From the NCBI GenBank assembly GCA_038205395.1, contig JBBRBX010000013.1, forward strand, positions 1 through 64,000: 64,000 nucleotides of DNA. Reading direction: 5' to 3'. The stretch's first letter is position 1, and every line of letters starts with the position of its first letter. This DNA is from Fredericiella sp038205395. Lineage in GTDB: Bacteria > Chloroflexota > Anaerolineae > Caldilineales > Caldilineaceae. The notes beneath the pieces are model-generated. The model was not told where the DNA came from. It worked only from the letters and a program-made list of their open reading frames with translations, and ran no database searches. Positions 56,544-64,000 of this stretch are shown piece after piece. Position numbers and translations under genes: made by a program.

Positions 56544-56635
56544 GCGAATCCTGCAAATCCTGTTAAAGCTTTGCGTACTACCGCTTTCTGCGCAAGACAA
56601 GCGAAGAAAAACGAAACAGGATTTGCAGGATTCGC
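56544..56635. repeat. 21-bp perfect inverted repeat (AATCCTGCAAATCCTG type)
   Basis: Bases 56544-56564 and 56615-56635 are exact reverse complements with a 50-base loop; the second arm is followed by an extra AGGATTTTTT. The AATCCTGCAAATCCTG core is a motif often seen in intergenic repeats of many bacteria. It lies downstream of the stalk protein gene and could terminate it (minus strand) or be a small mobile repeat. Confidence 0.65.
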
Positions 56636-56666
56636 AGGATTTTTTGATACGGATTCTCCGCTTACC

Positions 56667-58214
56667 TCATGGCGCCGGGCACGCCGCCCCTTCCGGGTAG
56701 AGCGAGATCGGCGCACGCGTGTAGTCGATCAAGCCAAAGCCGGCCGCGCTGCCCTCGGCGGCACCCACCAGCAGCGGCTGCGGAGCGGCGACGGTGTGGC
56801 TGATCACGCTGCTGAAATCGGCATAAACGCCCAGGTTGCCGCCCAGTGTACTGCTGCTCGTGATCTCCGCACCGCTGCGTGTGCGCAAGTTGACCAGCAC
56901 ATTGGCCTCAAAGGTGTTGGAATAGCCGCTCACAACGATGGTTGGCCCGCACACCACCTGCCCTGTGCGCGGCGCATCCAGGTCGAGCACACGCTGGCCG
57001 GGCAGCAGGGTCAGCGGTGCGCTCACCATGTTGATCTCGCTGCCGTCTTTGGCGCTGACCTCAAACACCTCCAAAGTCGCCGTCATTTCACTGCTCACCG
57101 TAAAGCGCAGCGAGCTGTCGAAAAAGGCGAAGCCATCCACCGACCCACCCAGCGCTGTGCGCTCGGCCAGCACAGCGCCGCCGCCGGCGCGCAGCCGCAG
57201 GTTGACCACCCCCTCAAAGGTCTGCGAGAAGCCGCGCACCACAATTGGGCTGTGGTAGAGGCCATCGGCGACCGGCGATAGCAGTTCAATCGCCTGCCCC
57301 GGATCGCTCCACACCAGGGTGGCGGGGGGGGTCCCAGTGGGTGCGGGCGTCGGCTCGATGGTGGCCGTGGGCGTGAGGGTGGGGGTCAGGGTGGGCGTCA
57401 CCGTCACGGTCAGGGTTGGGGTAATGGTCGGCGTCAGTGTTGGGGTAATGGTCGGGGTCAGTGTTGGCGTTAAGGTCGCTTCGGCCTTGACCAGCGGCAT
57501 GTAGAGTTCATCCGGCGCACTCCGGCAGTGCTGCGCCGTCACGTCGTCCGCATACAGCGCGCTGACGCCGTCCACACCGTCGTTGTAGACGCCGATATGG
57601 ACGCGCAGGCTGCGGCCCAGATAGGGGGTGAGGTCAAAGACGGCCTGCTGCCAGTTCTGCGTATTGCTGCGCGTCCACAGCAGAGGGGTGATCACCCTGT
57701 CGTTCTCGTTGGTGAGAAGCACATACTGGCGGTCGCCGGCCAATGGAACGGCAGGGATCACGCCATCCACGACCGCCTGCAGCGTGGCGAGATCGACTGC
57801 CTCGCCCGCAAGCAGTGCGCTGCTCTCCGCCGATAGATCACCCTCCGTGGAGACAGGCCACCACCAGAGCGACAGCGTCGCCGTCTGTACATCGGTCGGC
57901 ACAAGCGTGGGAAAGACAATTGTCTGGTTGGCGGCGGAATAGCTCTTGACATTTTCGCTTGTGATCAAGATGCCCGCACGCAGGCTGCGCAGACCGCTGT
58001 GCGGCTGCGCGCTGCTGTAGGCTGCCGGGTAGGCGGTGGCCGGCAGTGTCCAATCCGTATTCAATTCAAAGCCGCCGTTGGCCACTCCCTCGCCGCAAAC
58101 CACAGCGGCGGGCGGCAGCGGCTGTGCGGCGGCGCGCCAGCTTGTGAACAAAACGCCGAGCGCGACAAATAGCAGGACGGGGATAGACCAGGCCCAAAGG
58201 ATACGCTGCTGCAT
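56667..58214 (-). CDS. Secreted Thr-Pro-stalk protein with two Ig-like (Gmad2-type) domains
   Basis: The 515-residue protein has a signal peptide (to about 30), then a carbohydrate-binding-module-like jelly roll starting NGGFELNTDW (about 45-225). A Thr-Pro repeat linker follows (about 247-299, TLTPT and TITPT units), then two Ig-like domains beginning IELLSPVADGLYHSPIVVRGFS and VVCGPTIVVSGYS. These resemble Gmad2 domains. ATG 58214 follows GGGAGGGAG. No membrane anchor or sorting motif is seen at the C-terminus. It probably acts at the cell surface, and the linker repeats may vary in number. Confidence 0.82.
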   Translation of the reverse strand: MQQRILWAWSIPVLLFVALGVLFTSWRAAAQPLPPAAVVCGEGVANGGFELNTDWTLPATAYPAAYSSAQPHSGLRSLRAGILITSENVKSYSAANQTIVFPTLVPTDVQTATLSLWWWPVSTEGDLSAESSALLAGEAVDLATLQAVVDGVIPAVPLAGDRQYVLLTNENDRVITPLLWTRSNTQNWQQAVFDLTPYLGRSLRVHIGVYNDGVDGVSALYADDVTAQHCRSAPDELYMPLVKAEATLTPTLTPTITPTLTPTITPTLTVTVTPTLTPTLTPTATIEPTPAPTGTPPATLVWSDPGQAIELLSPVADGLYHSPIVVRGFSQTFEGVVNLRLRAGGGAVLAERTALGGSVDGFAFFDSSLRFTVSSEMTATLEVFEVSAKDGSEINMVSAPLTLLPGQRVLDLDAPRTGQVVCGPTIVVSGYSNTFEANVLVNLRTRSGAEITSSSTLGGNLGVYADFSSVISHTVAAPQPLLVGAAEGSAAGFGLIDYTRAPISLYPEGAACPAP

Positions 58215-58397
58215 AGCTCCCTCCCTTTGCAAAAACCACTACGGCAAAAGCCACTGACGAAAGACGGGTTTTACTGACCAGAAAAGGCTACACACTGTCT
58301 ATGACGTGCAAAGCAGGGATTTGGATACGGCGAATCCCGCTGAAACCCAAGTGCGGCTGTTGGGCGTCAGCGGTGAAGTATCAGCGGCGGGAGAGGG

Positions 58398-59249
58398 CTA
58401 CTTCTGCCACACCTGCGCTTCGGCGATGGCGAACTGGCGCAGCGTCAGCGGCGGGCGGCCCAGCAGGGTGGCCAACTGCGGGTGAATGGCGGCGGCCATC
58501 CCAAACCGTGTGGTCATATAGATGGCGGAGGTGACAGCCACAAAGGCCCACGGCTCGCCCCGTTGGTGCAGCTTCCAGGCAAAGCGCAGCGGCGACGGAT
58601 CGCTGTAGATGATGCGCCGGCCCAAGACTTCGCTGAGGATGGCGGCCACCTCGTAGTAGTCGAGCGACTCACTGCCGGTCAGCGGGTAGGCCTTATTTTC
58701 GTGGCCCGGCTCGGTCAATGCCAGCGCGGCCACGGCGGCCAGGTCGCGCGTGTCGACAAAGGCGGTCTTGCCCTTGCCGGCGGGAATAAAGACATCATTG
58801 TGTTCGGCAATATCGAGCCGGTGTGTGGTGCTCAGATTCTGCATAAAGAAGCCGGCGCGCAGCAGCGTGTAGGCGGCCGGCCCGGCCAGCAGCAGCTCCT
58901 CCACCTTGGCGTGCGGCACAATGTTGTTATTCTCCGCGCCCAGCAGCGACAGAAAGACGATATGGCGCACCCCAACCGAGAAGGCATAATCGATCAGCGG
59001 CTTCATCCCGCGCTCGACATTGCTGGTCTGCGGCGGGCGCAGCAGGAAAAGACGATCCACCCCCTCAAACGCAGCCGCAAAGGTCTGCGGCTCTTCAAAA
59101 TTGAGCACTGCCCACGGGATGGCAGGGTTGGGCAGCCGCGACACCGACTGGGGGGACGTGACGCCCGCGCGCACCGGCGCCCCCTGTTCAAAAAGCTGTT
59201 TGACCAGCGGGCTGCCGACATTGCCGGTCGCGCCTGTAACCAGAATCAT
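58398..59249 (-). CDS. NmrA-family NAD(P)-binding oxidoreductase
   Basis: This 283-residue atypical short-chain dehydrogenase starts MILVTGATGNVGSPLVKQL (GATGxxG nucleotide motif), continues DRLFLLRPP and VGVRHIVFLSLLGAE, and has the family's C-terminal WxK-like end. No catalytic YxxxK is evident, as usual for NmrA/HSCARG proteins that sense NAD(P)(H) or reduce quinones. It stands alone on its strand, with an IR-bounded element upstream at 59281-59444. Confidence 0.87.
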   Translation of the reverse strand: MILVTGATGNVGSPLVKQLFEQGAPVRAGVTSPQSVSRLPNPAIPWAVLNFEEPQTFAAAFEGVDRLFLLRPPQTSNVERGMKPLIDYAFSVGVRHIVFLSLLGAENNNIVPHAKVEELLLAGPAAYTLLRAGFFMQNLSTTHRLDIAEHNDVFIPAGKGKTAFVDTRDLAAVAALALTEPGHENKAYPLTGSESLDYYEVAAILSEVLGRRIIYSDPSPLRFAWKLHQRGEPWAFVAVTSAIYMTTRFGMAAAIHPQLATLLGRPPLTLRQFAIAEAQVWQK

Positions 59250-59280
59250 TTTGTTGCTCCTCTTCCGTCATGATTGAATT

Positions 59281-59444
59281 CTGTCCACCGATTCAGGCAC
59301 AGATTGCACCGATTCTTGTCCACTGATCTCCGCTGCGGATATGGCAGCCGAATGCGCAGCACTGATTGGGGACACAAATTCTGCGTGTCGATTGGGGCGA
59401 GATCACGCCGGTGGGAAATCAGCGCCATCTGAATCGGTGGACAG
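59281..59444. repeat. 164-base element with 15-bp terminal inverted repeats
   Basis: CTGTCCACCGATTCA (59281-59295) and TGAATCGGTGGACAG (59430-59444) are exact inverted copies bounding a non-coding 134-base interior that holds further CACCGATT/GATTGG-type partial copies. It has MITE-like layout, with no coding capacity. It fills the spacer between the NmrA-type and MscS genes. Confidence 0.55.
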
Positions 59445-59457
59445 AAAGTAATTTTCT

Positions 59458-60312
59458 CTACGCTGTACTGCTGGTGGCGGCTTTGTAATACGGCTGGGCG
59501 ATGGGCACGCCCGCTTCCTGCAGCGCATCCAGCGCCGCACGCCGCAGTTGGCGGGCGACGCCCCACTGCTGGCCCGGCTTGACCTTGGCCTGCATCCGCA
59601 CCCGCACCCCCAGATCATTGGTCTGGTTGTAACCCAGAATCTCCGGCGGCTCCAGCAAAAAGGGGCGGATGGCCGGGTCTTCCGCCGCCTGGGCCATTGC
59701 CGCTTTCAACACGTCAATCGCTCTGCGCATGTCGCCTTCGTATGTCAGATTGAGATCGACCGCGGCGCGTGACCAGTCGCGCGTGGTGTTGCCCACCGTG
59801 CGAATTTCCCCGTTGGGGACAACATACAGCGTGCCGTCGACGTTGCGGACGTTGGTGCGGCGCAGCGTGATCTGCTCGACGACGCCATCCACGCTGTTGA
59901 CCCTGATGGAATCCCCCACGCGGTACTGATCCTCCAGCAGAATGATGATCCCGCCGAAAAAATCCTTGATCAACGTCTGCGCGCCCAAAGAGATGGCGAG
60001 ACCGGCAATGCCGGCGGCAGCCAACAGCGGGCCAAAGTCAATGCCGAAGCTGGCCAGGACGATGACTGTCGCCAGCGCCAGAACGAGGATGCGCAGCGTG
60101 TCTTTGCTGGCGCTGATCAAGGTGTTCAGGCGCGAACGGCGCTCCGCATCCATCTCCGTCGCCGTGATCCGTGCGGACACCAGGCGCGTGGCCCAGTTGA
60201 TCAAGACCAGCCCGCCTGCCGTCAGCACAATCGTCACCAGGATGGTGAGAATGGAATCCAGCAGATTGGTGACGACAAACGTGCGGAACGTATCCAAGAG
60301 AGTAGCCCCCAT
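59458..60312 (-). CDS. Small mechanosensitive channel (MscS family)
   Basis: The 284-residue protein has two to three N-terminal helices and the pore/beta-domain signature FGIDFGPLLAAAGIAGLAISLGAQTLIKDFFGGIIILLEDQYRVGD. A C-terminal alpha/beta vestibule follows. It should open under membrane tension to release solutes on osmotic downshock. ATG 60312 has AGGAG 7 bases upstream. Length is normal for MscS. Confidence 0.92.
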   Translation of the reverse strand: MGATLLDTFRTFVVTNLLDSILTILVTIVLTAGGLVLINWATRLVSARITATEMDAERRSRLNTLISASKDTLRILVLALATVIVLASFGIDFGPLLAAAGIAGLAISLGAQTLIKDFFGGIIILLEDQYRVGDSIRVNSVDGVVEQITLRRTNVRNVDGTLYVVPNGEIRTVGNTTRDWSRAAVDLNLTYEGDMRRAIDVLKAAMAQAAEDPAIRPFLLEPPEILGYNQTNDLGVRVRMQAKVKPGQQWGVARQLRRAALDALQEAGVPIAQPYYKAATSSTA

Positions 60313-60472
60313 GCGCAAACTCCTGCAAAGAAGAGAAAACGAATTTGAAGGGCATTATAGCATGGGGTGGGGCAGCCTGCGGGTGATGCGCGGCAGAGGG
60401 TAGTTGTATTCAGCTTGATCCTGACCAGTCAAATACGCCACAAGGCTCACAACGCGTGCCGCCGCCATCCAC

Positions 60473-61705
60473 TCAGCCGCAGCCGCCGCCGCTTTTGTCG
60501 CGCTGGAGCTGCAGCTTGATCTTGGGCAGATACTCCAAATCCCATTCATGCGGGTTGGGCGCGGCGGCTTCGTAGCGGTCGCCCAGCGCGGCGGGGAAGA
60601 CGTAGTTGATCGTCTCATACCCGCCCGCCGCCGGCGTAGCCCGAATCGCCGGGTCCTCGCCGCCAAAGGTGGCGATCCACTGGTTGACGCCGCCCTCCAG
60701 AATGTAGGCGTTGGGCACGCTTTCGGCCGTGAGCAGCTTCCACGCCTCGGTGGCGGCCTGCTCGTCGTTGCTCACCACCACAAAGACGGTGTTGAGCGCC
60801 TGGCGCGCGTGCAGTTCGGGGATGGCAGCAGGAAGCTCCGCCAGCGGGATGTTCTGGGCGCTGCGAATGTGGAAGAGGTTGTAATCACGCTCCGGGCGCA
60901 CATCCAGCGTCACCACCCGCAGCGCATCGTCCGCCTGCGAGGCCAGCAGTTCGGCGGCGCTGATCTGCACCTGGCGCGCCAGCAGCGCCGGCTCCTTCTG
61001 CGGGGCCAGCCAGGTCCACTTGCGTGCGGGCGTGGGCGACCCGATCACCAGCACCACAGCCGCCACAGCCACCAACGCGGCGGCGGCGCCATAGCGCCAT
61101 TTGGGTTCCTGCGCCAGGTTGCGCCCGCCGAAGATGCGCTCCAACTGTTCGCCGCCCCAAAACATAAAGAGCGCCATCAACACCACGCCCACCACCACAA
61201 CCCCCGTGGGCAGCCCAAAAACATCCATCAGCGTCAGCCGCCCATAGTAGGAGCCGTTCCACCACTGGTCAAAATATTGTTCCGTCTCGCCGAACAGGAA
61301 GATGCCGAACAGCCCGCCCAGCACAAACCACACGCCGTCGAGCTTGGCCGTGGCCGCCGCCACCAGCGACGTGCCGGGGCAGAAGCCGCCGATGATAAAG
61401 CCGACGCCCATGATCAGCCCGCCCACAATCCCCGGCCACAGATAGGTGGGGTTGACCCAAATGGCGTTGTAGTCCAGCCAGCCCAGCCCGACCGCGCTGA
61501 AAATCAGCACCATCGCCACAATGATGGCCGTAAACATGACCTTGAGCACGGTCAAGTCCTTAAAATAGAACTGGGCCGCCAATTTCTTGGAGTTGCCGAA
61601 ACCGGAGATTTCCAGCACAAAACCAAAGGCAAAGCCGATCAGCCCAAAAACCGCAAACATCAACGGTTTGCCGATCAAGGATTCAAGCGGAAGTGGGAAT
61701 GGCAT
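60473..61705 (-). CDS. YeeE/YedE-type sulfur transporter fused to rhodanese-like domain
   Basis: The 410-residue protein has about eight membrane helices with the YeeE/YedE Cys motif GGFCPGTSLVAAATAKLDG (about 106-124). A soluble C-terminal domain (about 245-385) has the rhodanese fold: VTLDVRPERDYNLFHIRSAQNIP and AYILEGGVNQWIATFGG. In active rhodaneses the loop is CxxGxRS; here it reads SNDEQAAT with no Cys, so sulfur transfer by that loop is not possible. The protein ends in SGGGCG, giving a possible terminal thiol. It probably imports thiosulfate or related sulfur and senses or channels it. It follows a second YeeE gene. Confidence 0.87.
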   Translation of the reverse strand: MPFPLPLESLIGKPLMFAVFGLIGFAFGFVLEISGFGNSKKLAAQFYFKDLTVLKVMFTAIIVAMVLIFSAVGLGWLDYNAIWVNPTYLWPGIVGGLIMGVGFIIGGFCPGTSLVAAATAKLDGVWFVLGGLFGIFLFGETEQYFDQWWNGSYYGRLTLMDVFGLPTGVVVVGVVLMALFMFWGGEQLERIFGGRNLAQEPKWRYGAAAALVAVAAVVLVIGSPTPARKWTWLAPQKEPALLARQVQISAAELLASQADDALRVVTLDVRPERDYNLFHIRSAQNIPLAELPAAIPELHARQALNTVFVVVSNDEQAATEAWKLLTAESVPNAYILEGGVNQWIATFGGEDPAIRATPAAGGYETINYVFPAALGDRYEAAAPNPHEWDLEYLPKIKLQLQRDKSGGGCG

Positions 61706-61731
61706 AGCAGGCTCCTGGTCTCAGTCCGGTT

Positions 61732-62331
61732 TCAGTTCCAAAGCTTGCGCACAAAGAAGGCGATGGCATAGGCGCCGGCAAAGACGGCAAACATAAAGGC
61801 CCATGACCCCGCGGAGAGTGTCGCCCCCCCGGACAGCGCCTGCCCCGATGTACAGCCGCGCGCCATGCGCGCGCCGTACCCCATCAGCCCGCCGCCGATA
61901 AAGGCGAACATCCAGCGGCTGCGCACGCTGATATTCGGCCCCTTGTTGGTCTCCCGCTTGAGCCGCCCGCTCCACCAGCCGGAAACGAAACCGCCCGCCA
62001 GCGCGCCGAAGACGACCGGCACCACCCAGTCATCGAGCGGATTCTTGTCGCCGCCGGCCATCTTGAGCAGATAGGCGGTGCGATCCACATGCTGCGGCGC
62101 AACCATATCCTCCACCGCAACCACCAGCCGGTTGAGGCCACCCGACGCCCCTAACCCGTTGCCGGTGATGAAAAAGGCCAGAAAGAGCACGATGCCGAGC
62201 AGAATGCCGCCCAGATACGGGTGCACATACGGCTGCTCCGGTCGTTTCCAAAAATCCGGCCGCTTCCAAAATGAAGTTCGGCCTTCTTTGTCTGATTGCG
62301 AGCCCGTCTGGGGCTGTACGGCGACACTCAT
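61732..62331 (-). CDS. YeeE/YedE-type sulfur transporter half
   Basis: The 199-residue protein has a hydrophilic start, then about five helices and the signature GYGARMARGCTSGQALSGGATLSAGSW with its conserved Cys, the thiosulfate-passing motif of YeeE. It resembles one half of a full-length YeeE; the following gene could supply the other half. ATG 62331 has AAGGAG 8 bases upstream, 12 bases after the cytochrome gene. Confidence 0.88.
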   Translation of the reverse strand: MSVAVQPQTGSQSDKEGRTSFWKRPDFWKRPEQPYVHPYLGGILLGIVLFLAFFITGNGLGASGGLNRLVVAVEDMVAPQHVDRTAYLLKMAGGDKNPLDDWVVPVVFGALAGGFVSGWWSGRLKRETNKGPNISVRSRWMFAFIGGGLMGYGARMARGCTSGQALSGGATLSAGSWAFMFAVFAGAYAIAFFVRKLWN

Positions 62332-62343
62332 CGTCAATTCTCC

Positions 62344-63999
62344 TTAGGCGTTGGAAGGGCGCAAGCCGGGTTTGGTCTCAGGTGCACTGCCGGACACAGG
62401 ATCGGACGCCGCGTCAGGTCGCCCTTCGGCAACCACTGCGCCCGGCACAACAGCGTGGGCGTCCACTTCTTCCCAACCGGTCACCATCGCCTCAATCCCC
62501 GACAGCGGGGCATGGCCGGTGGTGGTCAGATAGGCATGGCCGACGATAAAGGCGGCAAACAGCCAGGCCACCAGCGAATGGAAGGGGGCCAGCAAGGGCA
62601 GCCCGCCCAACGCCGCCGCATACTGCGGCCACTGCTGCACACCCCACATCAGCGCACCGCTGATGATCTGCAGCGGCAGCAGCACGTTGAGGATGCCGAA
62701 GTAGGTGATCTGCTGCAGCGGGTTGAGGTGGCGGTCGCGCGTCTTTTCAAACGGATGCTCGTCGCCGCGGAAGATGCCCGCTAAATAATATTTGGTCTGC
62801 ACAATGGCCTGGTCAAAGAAGCCATACGGGCGCGGGATGTACTGCTTGATCTCGCCGCCGGCCAGATGCCAGAAGAGCGACAGCCCCGCATTGACCACCA
62901 GGATGGCGGCCAGCACGTTGTGCACCGTCACGACATAGGGGAACGAGAAAATGCCGAACATGTCGGGGCGGTGGATGATCAGCCCGGTGAACAAGAGCAG
63001 GATGATCGTAAAGGTCTGCAGCCAGTGCCAGAAGCGCTCGTAGGCCTGGTACATATAGACTCGTTTGGTGGCGCCGCCGTGGCGCGGCCGGCGCAGGCTG
63101 GACCAGAAGCGCAGCCCGCCATGCAGCGACACGGCCAGCAGCACGCCCACAAACGCCAGCGCCCCAAACCAATCCACCCAGTTGATGCGGGTGCGGCCAA
63201 AGATATAGATGCCGTCGTTCTGCGGCTGCGGCTGGTAGTAGAGCGCACCGCCCGCCCCCGGCTGGATGGCGCCGCTGGCTGCCACATTGGCGTCGCTTAC
63301 AAAGGTGGGGATGACGCCGCCCGGTGTGCTGCCTGCCAGCTTGATGGGCTGCGTGACCAGCGAATCGGCATGGTGGCAGGTGGTGCAGTCGCGCGTGGCC
63401 CATTCGCCGCGCGCCACGTTGTGGTTGATGCTGTAGGGCTGCACCTGCCCTTCAATGCGCGGGTTGGCCAGCCCCAGCGCCGCCAGCCGCCCGGCCACCA
63501 GGTCGCGCTTGGCGTCGCTGTCGATGCGCAGCTCGCTTTCCGTCAGCAGCCCATCGCCGTCAGCGTCAAAGGCGGCCACAATCTCCGGGGCGTAGGCCCC
63601 CTCTTGCACGCTGCCGTCTTGGAAATAGACTGCCTGCAGATCGAGCAGCCGCACCGGATAGCTCGCACCGCTGGGGTCGTCGTAGACCCAGTACCACGAG
63701 CTGATCAGGTTATAGGGGGCAAGCAGCGTCTTGCCGTCCACATTGGTGCGCTGCATGAGGACAGGCTGGAAGCCCGTCACCAGCCCGGTGATGGTGCTGC
63801 TGCCCTCGATGCCGCGGCAGTCGCGCAGCCCGTCGCCCTGCGCGTCCAGCACGGTCCAGTCGACGCTGCTCAGCGCCGGCGCATACAACTGCGGCACATG
63901 GCAGCTTTCGCAGGCCAGCACGGACAGATGGCGGTCGGTGTAGGGCAGCCAGCTGCTGTGGCTGCTCTCGGCGTTGTGGCAGGACTCGCAGCGGCGCAT
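62344..63999 (-). CDS. Multiheme cytochrome c-cytochrome b561 fusion, partial
   Basis: At least 551 residues are in the window; the first codon here is an ATG, but the protein begins with a haem motif and has no signal peptide, so the gene very likely continues beyond the window. Haem c sites CESCH, CESCH and CTTCH resemble the octaheme tetrathionate reductase/hydroxylamine oxidoreductase group. An EF-hand-like FDADGDGLLTESEL is embedded. From about residue 265 there is a cytochrome b561-type membrane domain with His ligands in FWHWLQ, HNVLAA and HSLVAW. It should carry electrons between the quinone pool and an external sulfur or nitrogen compound; the two YeeE genes downstream favour sulfur. 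Confidence 0.85.
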   Translation of the reverse strand: MRRCESCHNAESSHSSWLPYTDRHLSVLACESCHVPQLYAPALSSVDWTVLDAQGDGLRDCRGIEGSSTITGLVTGFQPVLMQRTNVDGKTLLAPYNLISSWYWVYDDPSGASYPVRLLDLQAVYFQDGSVQEGAYAPEIVAAFDADGDGLLTESELRIDSDAKRDLVAGRLAALGLANPRIEGQVQPYSINHNVARGEWATRDCTTCHHADSLVTQPIKLAGSTPGGVIPTFVSDANVAASGAIQPGAGGALYYQPQPQNDGIYIFGRTRINWVDWFGALAFVGVLLAVSLHGGLRFWSSLRRPRHGGATKRVYMYQAYERFWHWLQTFTIILLLFTGLIIHRPDMFGIFSFPYVVTVHNVLAAILVVNAGLSLFWHLAGGEIKQYIPRPYGFFDQAIVQTKYYLAGIFRGDEHPFEKTRDRHLNPLQQITYFGILNVLLPLQIISGALMWGVQQWPQYAAALGGLPLLAPFHSLVAWLFAAFIVGHAYLTTTGHAPLSGIEAMVTGWEEVDAHAVVPGAVVAEGRPDAASDPVSGSAPETKPGLRPSNA

Positions 64000-64000
64000 G

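Noticed and set aside
57319..57504. Val/Gly-rich plus-strand frame of 61 codons
   Set aside because: It is the antisense of the Thr-Pro linker repeat of the surface protein.

Overview
The window looks like a chromosomal segment of a Chloroflexota bacterium, probably of the Anaerolineae/Caldilineae type. This is inferred from the high GC content, lipoproteins with Ala/Thr/Pro-rich spacers after the lipobox, a Thr-Pro-rich stalk protein, many sugar ABC transporters, GH4 and GH29 glycosidases, and CHAT, Rcp1-like and AraC-hybrid regulators. No rRNA, tRNA or CRISPR array was recognised, so the taxonomic guess rests on style only.

Layout. 1-2.7 kb: a multi-hairpin repeat and a CHAT (caspase-like) protein. 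2.7-12.5 kb: two divergent CUT2-type monosaccharide ABC operons. The minus-strand operon is ChvE-like binding protein, ATPase, permease and a second binding protein; the plus-strand operon is xylF-xylG-xylH-like. Good sigma70 promoters face outward from the shared 430-base spacer. 12.5-20.8 kb: an accessory island of lower GC. It holds a restriction endonuclease and DNA methyltransferase, a broken fucosidase fragment, a phage terminase-like fragment, an IS701/IS4-like transposase, and what I read as a diversity-generating retroelement (DGR). The DGR consists of a reverse transcriptase with the DGR-type IGNLTSQ and YVDD motifs, and a membrane-anchored formylglycine-enzyme-fold (FGE/C-type-lectin) target protein. 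The target ends in a variable region whose variable positions are all NNY codons. The RT lacks its C-terminal thumb where it meets the IS, and I could find no template repeat.

20.8-37.1 kb: one long minus-strand array. It runs from a hybrid sugar sensor (periplasmic-binding-like domain, GAF, histidine kinase, AraC HTH) through a receiver-like protein with Glu in place of the phospho-Asp, an oligopeptide/oligosaccharide-type ABC transporter and a small membrane protein. It ends with three tandem GH4 enzymes (one very close to MelA) and a GH29 alpha-L-fucosidase. This reads as a sensing, uptake and hydrolysis unit for alpha-galactosyl/fucosyl oligosaccharides. 37.2-40.6 kb: a divergent operon of an M24-fold protein lacking metal ligands, a DapA/NanA-family aldolase and a saccharopine-dehydrogenase-like enzyme.

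40.7-55 kb: a heterodimeric and a homodimeric type ABC exporter, an orphan AbrB-type antitoxin, a FixH-like lipoprotein with a di-heme cytochrome c peroxidase, two Rcp1-like response regulators, an LTA-synthase-like sulfatase-fold protein, a YceI lipoprotein, an LPG-synthase-like flippase and a CDP-alcohol phosphatidyltransferase. 55-56.7 kb: mobile-element debris, including a group II intron domain V fossil, around a DUF5661 gene. 56.7-64 kb: a Thr-Pro-stalk surface protein, an NmrA-type oxidoreductase, an MscS channel, and a sulfur/redox group of two YeeE/YedE proteins (one fused to a Cys-less rhodanese) and a multiheme-cytochrome b fusion that runs off the window.
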